A stretch of 64,000 nucleotides of DNA from the NCBI RefSeq assembly GCF_020382885.2, contig NC_058510.1:10598862-10662861 (forward strand), read 5' to 3'. Made by a program: the position numbers and the translations under genes. The notes under the pieces were generated by a model. It saw nothing but the letters and a program-made list of their open reading frames with translations. It ran no database searches and had not been told where the DNA came from. Source of the stretch: Scatophagus argus. Its lineage: Eukaryota; Chordata; Actinopteri; Scatophagidae. Each line of letters begins with the position of its first letter. Position 1 is the first letter of the stretch. Below are positions 37,101-49,900 of this stretch, piece by piece.

Positions 37101-40100
37101 GCATTTAAATGCCTTTTGATCAGCCATGAATAAAGGCAGGCAGGGATTCATTTTTCAGGGTCATTCATCATAAAGCTTCCAGTTGTTATTTCCCTGAGCT
37201 ACAGCTGGAGTCTCCATCACAACCGTCCCACCTGACTCTGATGAATTATGAATCACACTATAAATGTCAAATCATGAGAGCAGCAAGTGTGGGAACAACA
37301 GACACAACAAACAACTGGGGTATAAATAATTCTCTCCAGCAGATTTTCTCACATTTAAGCTTATAAAAGCATCATAAACTTCAGGTCGACACACAGAGAA
37401 CATATTAACAAACTGATCCAGTGTTTCCTACAAGCAGAGAAAACTTTCTGGCCCTGCCTGTGGAAATAAAAGGGCAAATGGTAGCCTCAGCATCATCGGT
37501 TATGATTATCAAAAAAAATCTCAAAATATTCAGACTGTTCTGTGGGGATACTAAAGCTTTCATTATACCTAATTGCTGAAACAGAATCTGGTTCAGGCAC
37601 ATTTTGCTTTCCATGCATTTTCATTTGTTCATCACCAACTGAATTAAAAACCTGCAACATGATCAGTCAGCCACAGGCTTCAGATTTTCTTTAGATTTTC
37701 TTTTTAAGAATGGAAATTGCCAAAATAGTAGAGGGTGTGGGGAAAAAAATGTCATAAGGGTGTTGTGTGAAAATTGAGGCCAATGTATGTATAGTCAGAT
37801 TCTGAATCCATTCTCACACCCAGTCAACATCTAAACACATACATAGGTTCACCTGCTGCATGATAAAAAAAAGATTTTTATCCCATGAGACACATCCCAT
37901 GGCTCAAATAGTCTGCCCTAAACAAATACATAAATAATCAAGAATTTTTGGTTTCTGACATGAACAGCGGGAAAATTCATTGTAACCTTCATTCATTCAG
38001 GTATTCATTGTATTCACTGGGGGGGAGGTTGTGCAGAAATCTTGGCAAGGTGACCGACACATTGCAGGGATCAAAAGATTCAGTCTGGTTATTTTACTGT
38101 GGCAGACACCAGTTGCTCAACTGCTGATGGGTGAGTGTGATGGACTGTTGTGGAACATTTAGCACTGGATAAAGTTCATACTTAGTGGAGCCTCACCTGA
38201 AATGTCTGCAGGGAGAGGAAGCTGACACTGGATCCAGTTCAGAGTGCTGCTAAAGGTTATACAACAGCAATTCCTTAGCAATAAAAGTAAAGAGCATCAC
38301 TGAAACTGACACAGGTCTATGCTGGTTGCTTGTGTAAAATATTTGATGGCTGAATGATATAATGAGTGTGCTGCTCCGATGAAAAGTATATGGCAAAGGT
38401 GGCATCTGGGATGACAAGGGAAATAAATGTCATGGGGTGAAGGTATACGTTACAGCACATAAAGCTGTGATGTGATGGGATACAAGTAAAAAAAAAAAAG
38501 TTGTTTTTTTTTCCCACTGTAGAAGGATCATAAAACAATGAGTGGATAAGGAAGTCACTTAGGGTACGAAAAGGAAGATGCTTACAGCCAGACTGCACAA
38601 AATTATGATAAGGACTTTGAAATGAGAACACTTTAGGAAGAGGCATTTCAAACGTTCCCAACTCTCCATGACCCACTTCCACTTTGAGCAGCTCAAAGAT
38701 GGAGAGCAGCAACATGAGCAAGGGACAATGAGGAAAGAACATGTAGAATTGTTCAAATGTCGATGTATTATTTATGTAATACATACTCACAGAGACTTGA
38801 TGACATTCTGGCAATTCCCAGTAGCCACCAGCAGAGGTCTGTAGAAGTCACAGTCACTAAGCATAATCTATGCAAGTGCAGTTTATTCTATTGGTACAGT
38901 CCACTAAATCACATTCATCCCATATCCATGATTTTAAATAACACTCATAGAATTTTACACTAAAATAAGATATTATAGCTCATACTGTAGTAAATGTCAT
39001 AAAGCAGCCATTAAAGCAGGCCCCCCTTGAGGGCTCTGAACTATAGTATTTGCTCCTTGAGACGGCTCTATAAATAGCACTGAACGCCTGTTTCCCTTCA
39101 GGGGCTCTGAGCAGGGCCCTAATGACTGTCTGCTCACCCTCACAGAGCAACATCACTTAAATTCACCACATCTCACAACAATCCTCCATTATCTCTTTTG
39201 ATGGACACAGCAGAACACATTAATGTCTGTAGACTGGTGCTGAAACACACCCTTGACACTAACGCTGCTCTTTGTTTTCTGAGACAGCAATGACGCACAT
39301 GATGCATGATGCCACCAAGACGACACTGCGAAGATCAAAAGCTCAATATTAAATGAAGGAACTGAAACATGGCTAAACAACAAAATCTAGAATAAAGGAT
39401 GCTTATCAATTTCAGGTTTAAGACAAATGAAACAATGTTTAAGAAGTCTCTTTGTGTGAAACTTATAGAAATTTTGGCACTCGGTATGCAGGGTCCAGCG
39501 CAAGAACATTTGAGCCCATAATGTTGAGCTGTTGCATAACATAAGCCATGTTTTTTCAAAAACATGCTGTACGATTCAGATATAGGAGGGAGGAAACACT
39601 TTACATTCCTCAGAAAATTAGACGGGAAAACCTTTACATGACCTTTTTTTTTTTTTTCTTTTGCAATGGTTGCGCTGATTTCTCCAGAGACAATTCAAAC
39701 TGGTGAGAAAAGGGATTTAGCCCAATTACGAAATAATGCAGCAGAGCTAAATGCTGCAGTGTGCTTCAGCCAACAGAGCAGCCGACGAGATGAAGGGATC
39801 TGTCATCTGGTGTCCAACGAGACCGCTCTTTAAAGTAAGACTGTAATTATGAAAGCATAGATTGCTGTCTCAGGGAAATGTTGCAGCAGTTGAAAAAGCC
39901 ATCACAGGTCGGAGATTTAGATCAGTACACAGACTGATGAATGGCATTCTGTGTGTGTTATGTAACCGCACAAGAAAGGTGAGAAACTATATGTGCTGGT
40001 GTGTGTTTGTGTGTGTGTGTGTGGTGATGGGGGGCAGACAAAACAGACTATGAGTGTAAAGTAAAGGTTTATCTGTGTGGTGAAAGTGATGCCAGGGGAT

Positions 40101-40194
40101 GAGGACACTGGGAGATGTTTATCATGTCCCATAGCTTCAGATAAATTAAGAATTTGTAGATGAGAGCTCACTGTACAAGCCAGACTGCTGGTCG

Positions 40195-40240
<46 letters not shown>

Positions 40241-42690
40241 AGGGGAGGCAGTGAGAGATGTGACCTTGGGAAGATATTGTTATAATGTAAACAGCAGGGC
40301 GGTTCGCTCTGCCAGCTTTGCTACTGACCAGTTTTAAAGGACAAGAAAATTAGTAGCCTTTTCTTTTAAACACATATCTTCCAAATCACAGTGTTCTGAA
40401 TGATTTCATGGAAATTTCAGCCTGAGTATAAACTTATCTTGCTCAGAAACTCCTTAAAAGTTTTCACAAAAATTATCACTACATTTATTTGTTGAAACAT
40501 TTACAGTCCCCCTCCACCCAAAATTCAACTTATTGTTCATTTAGATGCTCGATCGACTGTCAGCGTACAGACTGATGGACGTGCAGAGGCTGACACTGGA
40601 AGACCGTTTTCACATTCATCTGCTCACCTTAAATCTCTTAAAGCCTAAGGCCTGTACATTCAAACATTATTTTGTGACATCACAACAGCTCTATACATGT
40701 CTTTTTTTTAATATATCATTTATGTTTTCTTATTTGAACACATTTCTTATTTAAGCACATTTCGCAAAGTGAGAGAGGCGACACATCTCGCCAAGCAGCA
40801 CAGTGACTCACTAGCTCTCCTTTAGCTCTCATCAGTTTATTTGTGTATGTGTGTGTGTGTGCGCGCGCGTGTGTCTGTGTAAAAATAAGAAACCACAGCA
40901 TCCTCTCGTTCTCCATCTGCCAAAGTAAAGTTAATATTCCCATTATAGCTAATGGATTGTTCCCGCAGTTTATTCAGTACATCCTCTCGCCTCCCCATTG
41001 TCTTTGACCTCTGGGAAGCTGCTAATGTGGCGCCAGTAATAGCTTAGGTAAACTGTCATGTCTGATGTTTTTTGCCACTATTGACGAAACAGTAGCCCAT
41101 CGATAGTAGCAAACATAAACATAAGTGGGAAAGATGAGATGCAAATGGCAGACAAATAAACACAGATTGTTATTGTGTCCCATAACAAAATCTAAATTAA
41201 TAAATATTCACTTACATAACATAACCTCAGTAGTTTTTGTTTGGTTACCTGTTTAACCACAGACCATCTGTTCTGTTGAGATAAACAGATATTCAGATAT
41301 TTAAAGTGATCACAATAAGTCAAGCTGTCACACAGTAGATGAGATAATGATATATGAAAAATTAATCAACAGCCACTTACAACCCCTTCCTGTCCCACTT
41401 GCCACCACTTGTTGCTTAAATAAACATGGAAAAGGAAGTCCAAGAGGTTTGGTGGAGGGTCAAAGAGATACAATCAGCATCAGTGCACACAAACTTGATC
41501 TGGACTCCTGGGTGTTCTCTAATCAGAGTAGATCCAGTTATGTCTCAACACACCGCTGCCTCTCTTTGTTCTCTGACAAATTTGCACACACACGTGCACG
41601 TGCGCATGCACAGCACACACTCGCAACGCAACACACTCATACACTTCTCTGCAGACTGATACTGCAAAGAAACGGGAAGGAAACCTTTGCTTATGCACAG
41701 TCAGCTGATGCCCAGCACAGTGTTTCCTGCTCTAATGACCCTTCTGTCCACAGTGTAATCCCACTGTATGCTGTAGCAATGTCTCTTAATGTATGAATGA
41801 ACCATTGATGGGTTTTTTTGCTGAGCTTTGGAGAAGCATGACAGTGTTAGGTCCTTTCTGTTTCCTGCTAATTATTTGCCAGCAGAGTCTCAGGCCTCAG
41901 CCAAGGACAAGATCTACCCAAATACCAACCTGTTAATCTGTCTCCAGACATAACACAGAAGCACAATGCTGGTGTCAAAGTATAACAGGCCCCCACAGCT
42001 GATTCATGGTGGTTGATGTGCATTGACTGCCATCTGCTGGAGAGAGTGCGAAAAATGAAAAATGATGGAGTGGTCTCGTATCTACAGAGCAAGTACGTCC
42101 TCTTGCTTTTGTGGGGGGCATTTTTAATTTAGCTTTGTTTTCATAGAAAGGAAGCAAGCTTTTTTTATATATATACTTGTTGCAAATTGGATGCAAAACA
42201 ACAGGTGTTTTTAAAGAGGCTATGCACTAATACATATACCAGCACTGTGTACTGTGACACATGCACTGTGCATATTACACTGTGGGTATATTTCTGAAGA
42301 CTATAAAGTGAATATCCCCCCCGAAATGCTATGTTGAGATACTTCTTTGTCAATATTAAAACATTTTAAAAAAAACAAAATATAGTGCAGCTTTTTAATT
42401 TGCAGAGTTATTTATTATTTACTATGCTTAAATAGCTAACATCTACACAAATAAAATATACATGCTGTAGTTTCTTTGGTTCAGTCAGGAGAAACTAATA
42501 AGAACGAAAAGTGAATGAGATAGCTGAAGTAAAATAAATGTGAGAAGAAGAAATAGACTTTGGTAAGATGTAAACGACCTCCGGGAACTCCATGTGAAGG
42601 AGTCTTCCCACCAGTGTTCAGACAGTGGGGGTGTTGATGAGAAAGTTATTAGGTTTATGAGCTGTAATGACTGAGTGTTTGGAAATTCCT
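28162..42690. other. Large gene-poor stretch with microsatellites
   Basis: No exon with supporting splice phases or recognisable protein was found on either strand. Simple repeats are visible at about 34191-34215 (CT), 40196-40239 (GT) and 40843-40880 (GT with GC interruptions), plus a G run at about 30770-30780. Distal enhancers of ca2 or the SDR/PKS genes could lie here but cannot be read from one sequence. Confidence 0.45.
40196..40239. repeat. (GT)n microsatellite
   Basis: About 22 uninterrupted GT units, the longest perfect dinucleotide run in the window; likely polymorphic. Confidence 0.95.
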
Positions 42691-42695
42691 TTACA

Positions 42696-42736
42696 AATAA
42701 AGCTTATTTTTTTAAAAAAAAAAAAAAAAAAAAAAA
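42696..42736 (+). repeat. AATAAA followed by long A run
   Basis: An AATAAA at 42696-42701 is followed 12 bases later by about 23 A residues at 42714-42736, the layout of a retroposed mRNA 3' end. No reading frame in the preceding 300 bases is recognisable, so the source is unknown. A GA microsatellite (about 42751-42770) follows. It lies about 500 bases before the first SDR gene. Confidence 0.5.
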
Positions 42737-42779
42737 GACAGTGGAGCGGGGAGAGAGAGAGAGAGAGAGAGCGACAGCT

Positions 42780-43238
42780 TGCAAGCGATTGGCTAGAGGA
42801 GAACACGACGTGTTGCGATTGGAAGAAGGGTAGAATGAGATAGTGGAGCTGAAAACGCTCGTGATTTAAAGGGCATGCGCAAAGACATAGTCTTTCTGAC
42901 TGAACTTAAGCTTTATATAGTATTAACTGTCCACGCTTCTGGCGATGGCCGTAGTAATAATCGAACACACATACTACAAAGGATGGACCCAAATTTAAAG
43001 TACCAATAATGTAAAGTACCAATACACCCAGTAACCAATCAGTGTTATCCGAAAGCGATGAGTCACAGATGATTAACTGAAATTCCAGCCTATCAAGTGT
43101 TAATATTTGCGACACATCCGCACCACCAATTTTCAACACACCGACGCCTTTACGGAAGTTCGGTGCTGTTGAACGTGAGACCAGAAGTTTGTATTCAGAT
43201 TTTGAGTACAGCCAGCCTGGCTGCTGTGGGAAAGTGAG
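42780..43238 (+). promoter_or_regulatory. Promoter and 5' UTR region of the first rdh12-like gene
   Basis: The 200-300 bases before the ATG share blocks with the region before the second copy (46665-46941), including 'taatcgaacacaca' and 'taaccaatcagtg' with a CCAAT box at 43035-43039 (46738-46742 in the second copy). Additional inverted CCAAT words (gcgattgg) occur at about 42785 and 42816. No TATA box is convincing. The promoter was duplicated with the gene. Confidence 0.5.
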
Positions 43239-45575
43239 ATGCAAGCTATAAGGTGAGACTGTTAACGTTCATAGAAATAAATATGTAGTTTCAGTTGTGC
43301 TCCAACTGTGATAAGTCAATGTCAGATAACTTTTTAACGTCTTAATTGCTAATCATTAATACAAAACAAATATAATTGTATGCAGTACGTGTGTTTGCCT
43401 TGTCTTTGTTCGTGTCACACCCATTCTATTGTTTGAGTTAGTTAAGTAAGCGTGATTTCTCAATATCCCAGAAGTTTCTTTCGGGCTCCCTGGTCCTCTG
43501 CTCAAAGGTTAGATGGCAAAACTGTGGTCATCACTGGTGCCAACGCTGGTATTGGCAAAGAGACCGCCATCGACTTGGCGAAGAGAGGTTGGTTTAGTTT
43601 TAATTAAAATTTCTGAAGTTGCAGATCCCTCTAAGTCCTACGCAATGGACAGTTCTTCAGCTGCTTAATAAGAATATCCCGCCTCACCCAATATACTGAC
43701 AAGGCACCACAAATTTCAATTTGTTTTTATTTATTTATTCATTTAAAAAAATATTAGTAATAGTAATATTATTAAAGTACTGCTCCCATTTTCTTTTGTC
43801 CTGTCTAAATTCCACTTATTGATGCACTTTGCCCATATTATGTGCGTGGTGTTCGTGCTGATGTATTTACTGCTGTTTAATTTATTGCTTTAGGGGCAAG
43901 GGTCATCATGGCATGCCGCGACATGGGGAGAGCACAGGCCGCCGCAAAAGATGTCACTGAGAGTTCAGGCAACAAAGACGTTGTCTGCATGAAACTAGAC
44001 TTGGCAGATAGCAAGTCGATAAGAGAATTCGCTGAAGCCATCAACCAAGGTTAACCAATTTGTTCCTCAGAAAACTCAACACATGAAGAGATTTTACAGC
44101 CGCATTAATATACCTCTGAATGTTCTTACTCGCAGAAGAGCCCAAACTCAACATCCTCATCAACAATGCTGGTGTAATGGCTTGTCCTTATGGGAAAACC
44201 GCAGATGGCTTCGAGATGCAGATCGGTGTCAATCACATGGGTAATAAAACCATGTCGTTATATGGTGCTGTGTTCATATACAATCTATTTTAGATGAACT
44301 TCTGCAGATATTTGGTTCTTTCTGTAAATGGACCTGAGTTTTCTGGACCTTTATACATATATAGGCATCGCTTTAACAGGGATTTTCATCTAATCCTTTC
44401 ACAGTCACCTGTATGTAGTCTTCTATTATACGCCGCTATTTAGCAGTAATGTCCTTTTGCTGTTAAATATTTATTGATGGATTAGAGCTTTCCAAGCAAA
44501 CCCTCACCTGAGTGTCCAGAACACATTCTTCCTTAAATATTACTTATTCAGTGAGATACTGTGCTCTCAAACACTTAATTTGAAAATGAAGGTAATTCCC
44601 TTTTTGCTCCAGGTCACTTCCTGTTGACATATTTGTTGACTGACCTGATTAAGAAATCGGCACCAGCCAGGATCGTCACAGTGTCTTCCATGGCTCACTC
44701 CTGGGGTCCCATCAACCTCGAAGACATTAACAGTGAGAAGAGATATGACAAATGGAAAGCCTACTACCAGAGCAAGCTAGCCAATGTCCTCTTCAGTCGC
44801 TCTTTGGCTAAGAGACTAGAAGGTATGCAGTATATTTATATCTCATATTTGGTGAGGAAGACTGTCAGATAAGGTGGAAATGGCCTTTTGTTCTATTATT
44901 CGTACACTGTTTCATTCACGTTGTACAGTTATCACATACTGATTGGTCTTTCAGGCACAGGTGTGACGACATATTCCCTCCACCCTGGAGTCATCCAGAC
45001 TGATTTATGGCATCATCTGAGTGGCATTGAACAGTTTTTCATAAAGATGGCCAGACCCTTCACCAAAAACTCTGTGCAGGGAGCTCAGACCACCATTTAC
45101 TGTGCAGTGGAACCATCATTGGAGAAAGAGAGCGGTGGATACTACAGGTACACTAAACATTTAGACAGTACCTTGCAGCCTACCCATCAGCAACATCTGA
45201 TGCCATTTGAGGTCAAGTTGAACTTTTTCACTGCAGATTGGTTTCCGTAAATAATAATGAAGAAGCCTTGATCAATTTGCAGCTTCTTGGTGGCATCCTG
45301 ACCCCAAAATCGGAACCACTGGGGTGTTATTCAATATAGCAATTAAACTGTCTAAAGAATGATACTTAGAACAACATAAAATACTCAAATATATATGAAT
45401 CTTGCAGGACCAGACTGAGCATATGAAAGAGATCTCTTATGAGCTGCTCATCACACATGTCTTTCATTACAGTGACTGTGCTCCTGCCGATTGCTCAGCG
45501 GCCGGTAAAGACGACGACCTGGCGCAGAAGTTGTGGGAGCTGAGCTGTCAGCAGCTGTCGATAACGTGGGAATGA
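43239..45575 (+). CDS. rdh12l: Retinol dehydrogenase 12-like SDR, tandem copy 1, 298 aa
   Basis: This is a short-chain dehydrogenase/reductase of the RDH11-14 type, which interconverts retinal and retinol, and lipid aldehydes, with NADP(H). Exons: 43239-43252, 43472-43587, 43894-44049, 44136-44240, 44613-44822, 44955-45147, 45473-45575 (14, 116, 156, 105, 210, 193, 103 bases; 897 in total). Visible motifs are the cofactor-binding TGANAGIG at 26-33, NNAG at 105-108, catalytic Ser at 155-156, and Tyr181/Lys185 in YYQSK; LHPG at 209-212 leads into the substrate-binding segment. The C-terminus LSITWE resembles the GIRWE end of human RDH12. The N-terminus is shorter than in human RDH12 and has no obvious transmembrane anchor, so membrane attachment is uncertain. 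It starts MQAIR, as I recall for zebrafish rdh12l. A copy in the same orientation lies 1.4 kb downstream. Family assignment is firm; the true substrate is unknown. Confidence 0.92.
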
Positions 45576-46350
45576 AGCATTTAAAATGAAATGCATCACA
45601 GTCTGTTGTGTTTGTTTACTAACTGGTATAATACATCTAATCTCTCTACTGACTGCCAAGAAATAATGTGCAAAAGATTATCAATAACAGTAGTTTTCTT
45701 ATTGTCATGTACTTTGCCAACACTTCCTGTATGCATTTGTTTTACACACTACCATACATATGTATTTGTATATGGCACTATTTTTAATTAAGGGAATAAT
45801 AATGGATATTGGATATTTGGCTCAAAAGAAAACCCTTTCCAATGAGTCACACTACTGTTATGTACAAGTTAAATGTTTCAAATTTTTTTCCTCCACCTCT
45901 GACATTAAACTCAGTGTTGCACTCTATGTTTTTGCTATTGCCTTGAACATTATGGATATTTCAATCAATTGGGTGCAAAGAATCTATCAAGCAATCAGTC
46001 AAAATTACGCATTATAATGTTATGAATACATTGTGATAGATTATTGTATCGTTTCTCCACTGATTTTGGTTTATTATCTACTGCAGTTCCCCGAGTTCGT
46101 CATTTTTACTATGAGATAATGTCATAGTGATAATTATTTTTGCATCTGATTTGGGCAGAGAATGTACCATATTGATTTTCGAGAATAAAGGTCTGAACAA
46201 ATTGCTACCAGTGAGTCAGACTACTGTTATCTACAAGTTAAATATTTCAAAATGTTTTCCTCCACTTCTGTTTTCTGACACTAAACACAGTGTTGCATTC
46301 TATGTTTCTGCTTTTGCCTTGAACATTATGGATATTTCAATCAATTTAAT
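45576..46350 (+). repeat. 3' UTR/flank of SDR copy 1 with internal tandem duplication
   Basis: A segment of about 130 bases at 45840-45970 (from 'gagtcacactactgttatg' to 'atttcaatcaatt') recurs at 46208-46345 with scattered differences. The flank of SDR copy 2 has one equivalent at 51607-51725, which resembles the second unit more. An AATAAA lies at 46184-46189. Part of the downstream flank (46430-46560) also matches 51830-51985 near copy 2. Confidence 0.75.
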
Positions 46351-46649
46351 CAATTGTGGAATGATAACGACATGGTTTGAATGATAATGAATGATGGAGC
46401 ATCTAGTCAGTGATTTTGAAAAGGTATGATGGAGGTGTTTGGCACAAGCCCTGCAAAACAAGTTCTTCCTGACCTTGGAATACAGTATAAACATTTTCGC
46501 CCGCATCTTACTTCTGTGGTCTCTCTGAGAAAGCATAATAAAGTCAGCCACAGTTAATGCCACTATTTTAATCATTGAGTTAATCATGATTTAATCGTTT
46601 TAAATAAGTAATGTCTGCACAAATAACGACATAAATGTAGTTTCTTTAC

Positions 46650-46941
46650 TTACAGTTATCTTGCCACGCCCCCGTCTATGCCCGTACTACTAATCGAACA
46701 CACAAACACACGTGACGGGCCCATACATAAAGTTTAACCAATCAGTGCTGTGCGACAGCGACGGCCTCTTAGCTGATTGGCTAAGTAGAGAATTAGCTCC
46801 CACTACGTCGCCTCCCAGTTTATCAAACATCAGTAATAGCGGCACTTCCGCATCACTAGTTTGTTGCTGTTGAGTGTGAGATTGAAAGTTTGTTTTCAGA
46901 ATTTGGGTACAGCCATTCTCTGACTTCTGTGGAAAAACGAG
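46650..46941 (+). promoter_or_regulatory. Promoter and 5' UTR region of the second rdh12-like gene
   Basis: This shares the 'taatcgaacacaca' and 'taaccaatcagtg' (CCAAT at 46738-46742) blocks with the first copy's upstream region, but with many substitutions and small indels. A second inverted CCAAT ('gattggct') occurs at about 46774. The start codon context and exon 1 donor are conserved. Confidence 0.5.
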
Positions 46942-49900
46942 ATGTCGGGTACAAGGTGAGAACACCTTCCGTTCATAGAAATATCCCTACTCTAAATTAT
47001 GTACTTTTAGTTGAGCTCCAATGGTACGTCTAATTTAAGATAGCTTTTTAACCAGTTATTTGCTACCTAAGCAAATCATCAAAGAAAGTTTTCTTTGTTT
47101 TAGCTGAGACCAAACTAGTACATGTTTTTGTAATAAGTGTGTTTGTTTTGTCGTTGTTCATGTTACACCCATTTTGTTGATTGAGTAAGCGTGATTTCTC
47201 AATATCCCAGAAGTTTCTTTCGGGCTCCCTGGTCCTCTGCTGAAAAGTTAGATGGCAAAACTGTGGTCATCACTGGTGCCAACGCTGGTATTGGCAAAGA
47301 GACCGCCATCGACTTGGCGAAGAGAGGTTGGTTTGTCTGAAATATAAAGCTACAGTTTAAATTAAATCTTCTGAAGTTACACCTCATCCTCACATAAACA
47401 ACACAGAACTTTTTTTTTTTTTTTTTGCTTTTTTTTTTTTTTTGCTTAGTCATAGTGACTTGAGCCAACTTTCTTGTAGGCCAAATGTAATATTTTTGGA
47501 TATGTTGCTAATGTAGTAATAATAATGATAATAACAATAATAATAATATTAATAACAATAGTACTTTGAGTTTTGTACTGCAGTCACAACAATACTGCAT
47601 CAGATGAGGGAGTATAGAAATATCACATTCAGCTCCTCAGGTAATTCAATCTATTGTACTCACTGTCATCTTAACATTTGTTTTGCATTAAATTGTGAAC
47701 CAGTAAATGCACACATAAAAAGGGAACACAAATATTAATGTGTATTGTATTTCACTTTATTTTTATGTCTGATTTGTTTGTCAATTTAGGTCTTCTGTGA
47801 TACAAAACTGTGGTTAAATAAAATACAGCCTAAAATTGACAAAGGTTTTATTAAAATCTTGACATATTCAATGAAAAAGGGGCACTTGTTACATTAGAGT
47901 CATAATGCAAATAGTATCAGACTTCAACAACACCCAGCTCTATTAAAGTTTCCAAAGTTTAAAGAAAATGCAACAACAACAACAACAATAAATATTTTAT
48001 TGTTTTGATTTTAGACATGCAGGAGAAACAAAGAAATGCATGTCTAATTTGAATCTACTTGAACCTATTTCTCGACCTGAACAACCTGCAGTGCAGTGAA
48101 GGTGCAGTTGAAGGTCCAGTATGCAGGATTTAAGGGATCTATTGACAGAAACACATGAAAATGATAACTTGTGCTATCTTAACTGCTAAGACATATACAT
48201 GCTATAAAACAATACACAAATATTTCTACATAATTGTTGATATTGTAAGGTACCCCCAATGTACCCCCCCGCCGATTAGCAGCCATGCGGTGTACTGATG
48301 TGTCTAGGGTTTTTGTAGTGAAGGGTAGAAAGCTGAAAGGAGTCTGTCTGTGTACATAGCAGTTGAAACATTAGAAGAATAAAGTTTGCTTCCTTGGTTC
48401 AAATTATGGAGCCTTACATTTTTATTTTATTATTTTCATAAATATTGGCTTAACTTCTAATCTTCTGCTACAGTTTTTATCAACATGAAGATGTCATTTG
48501 AGGTCTCTTCTGTGACCTTCCTTCACGTTCATCCTTTACATTTGTGCTGTGGGTGTCCAGTTCACCATGTGGCATTGCCTTGTTTCTGATGAGCAGAACG
48601 AACGAACCAAACAGAGAGGGCCTTTCTTGTTTTTCACATCTTTAGCAGCTCTTGTAGGTTCTCCTGAGGCAAGTGGCGTTCAAATGGTTGCAGTTCACAA
48701 CCTCACCGCTAGATGACAATAAATCCTGTACATTAGATAATTCTATAGCTGCTTCATATCATTTTAGATTTTATAAAACAATTCACTTTTGAAACTCCTG
48801 CTTCACACAGTATACTGACATGACATAACAGATTTGAGGGTTGAAATCTGCATGCAACACCTTGTTTAAACCCTAAACTGGTCACTGTAATATTATAAAA
48901 ACAGTGACGATTCAATTTGTCCAGGTATGAACATCCTCTCTGAATTCTCTTTTCTGAAATACGGTGCAGAGCATCACATACACATTTTGATGATGGGGTG
49001 CTCTTTGCCCATATGACGTGCGTGTCTGCGAGTGCACACACAACACCGGTTTAGTAAGACATTGTTCGTGCTGTTGTATTTCACCGCTGTTTATTTTTCT
49101 GCTTTAGGGGCAAGGGTCATCATGGCATGCCGCGACATGGAGAGAGCACAGGCCGCCGCAAAAGATGTCATTGAGAGTTCAGGCAACAAAGACGTTGTCT
49201 GCATGAAACTAGACTTGTCAGATAGCAAGTCGATAAGAGAATTCGCTGAAGCCATCAACCAAGGTTAACCAATTTGTTCCTCAGAAAACTCAACACATGA
49301 AGAGATTTTACAGTCGCATTAATATACCTCTGAATGTTCTTACTCGCAGAAGAGCCCAAACTCAACATCCTCATCAACAATGCTGGTGTAATGGCTTGTC
49401 CTTATGGGAAAACCGCAGATGGCTTCGAGATGCAGATCGGTGTCAATCACATGGGTAATAAAACCATGTCGTTATATGGTGCTGTGTTCATATACAATCT
49501 ATTTTAGATGAACTTCTGCAGATATTTGGTTCTTTCTGTAAATGGGCCTAATTGTATCGAAGTAATCGTTTCGATTTTCGGTCATGTTAGACTGTGAACA
49601 TCAGTAAATTACTGCTGGTCTAAGGTTTGCTTTTATGTCTCAAGACTGAGGTCTCAGGGCATTCAAAACAGTCCCCATACCTGCACGTAAATGTCCACTA
49701 GGAGGCAGAAGTATATTGTTTTTCCCCTTGCAAGTGCCAACTTGCACTTAATTTTGTTGTAACATTTTTAATACTTAATTTGAAAATTGTTTTTGGTCAT
49801 TTGGGACTAACTTGCTTCAACTGTAATTATTTTATAATTATATGGTATAATTAGAATTCAATTTATACATACATAGCCCTCACTTTAACAGGGATTTTCA

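Noticed and set aside
38317-38814. 165-codon minus-strand frame, the longest in the gene desert
   Set aside because: It includes a run of Phe from a T homopolymer, has no recognisable domain, and a second frame overlaps it. Without homology or transcript support it is best treated as chance.
39050-39100. TATA-like ctctataaatag as a promoter
   Set aside because: No exon, start codon with coding potential or other promoter element follows within a useful distance.
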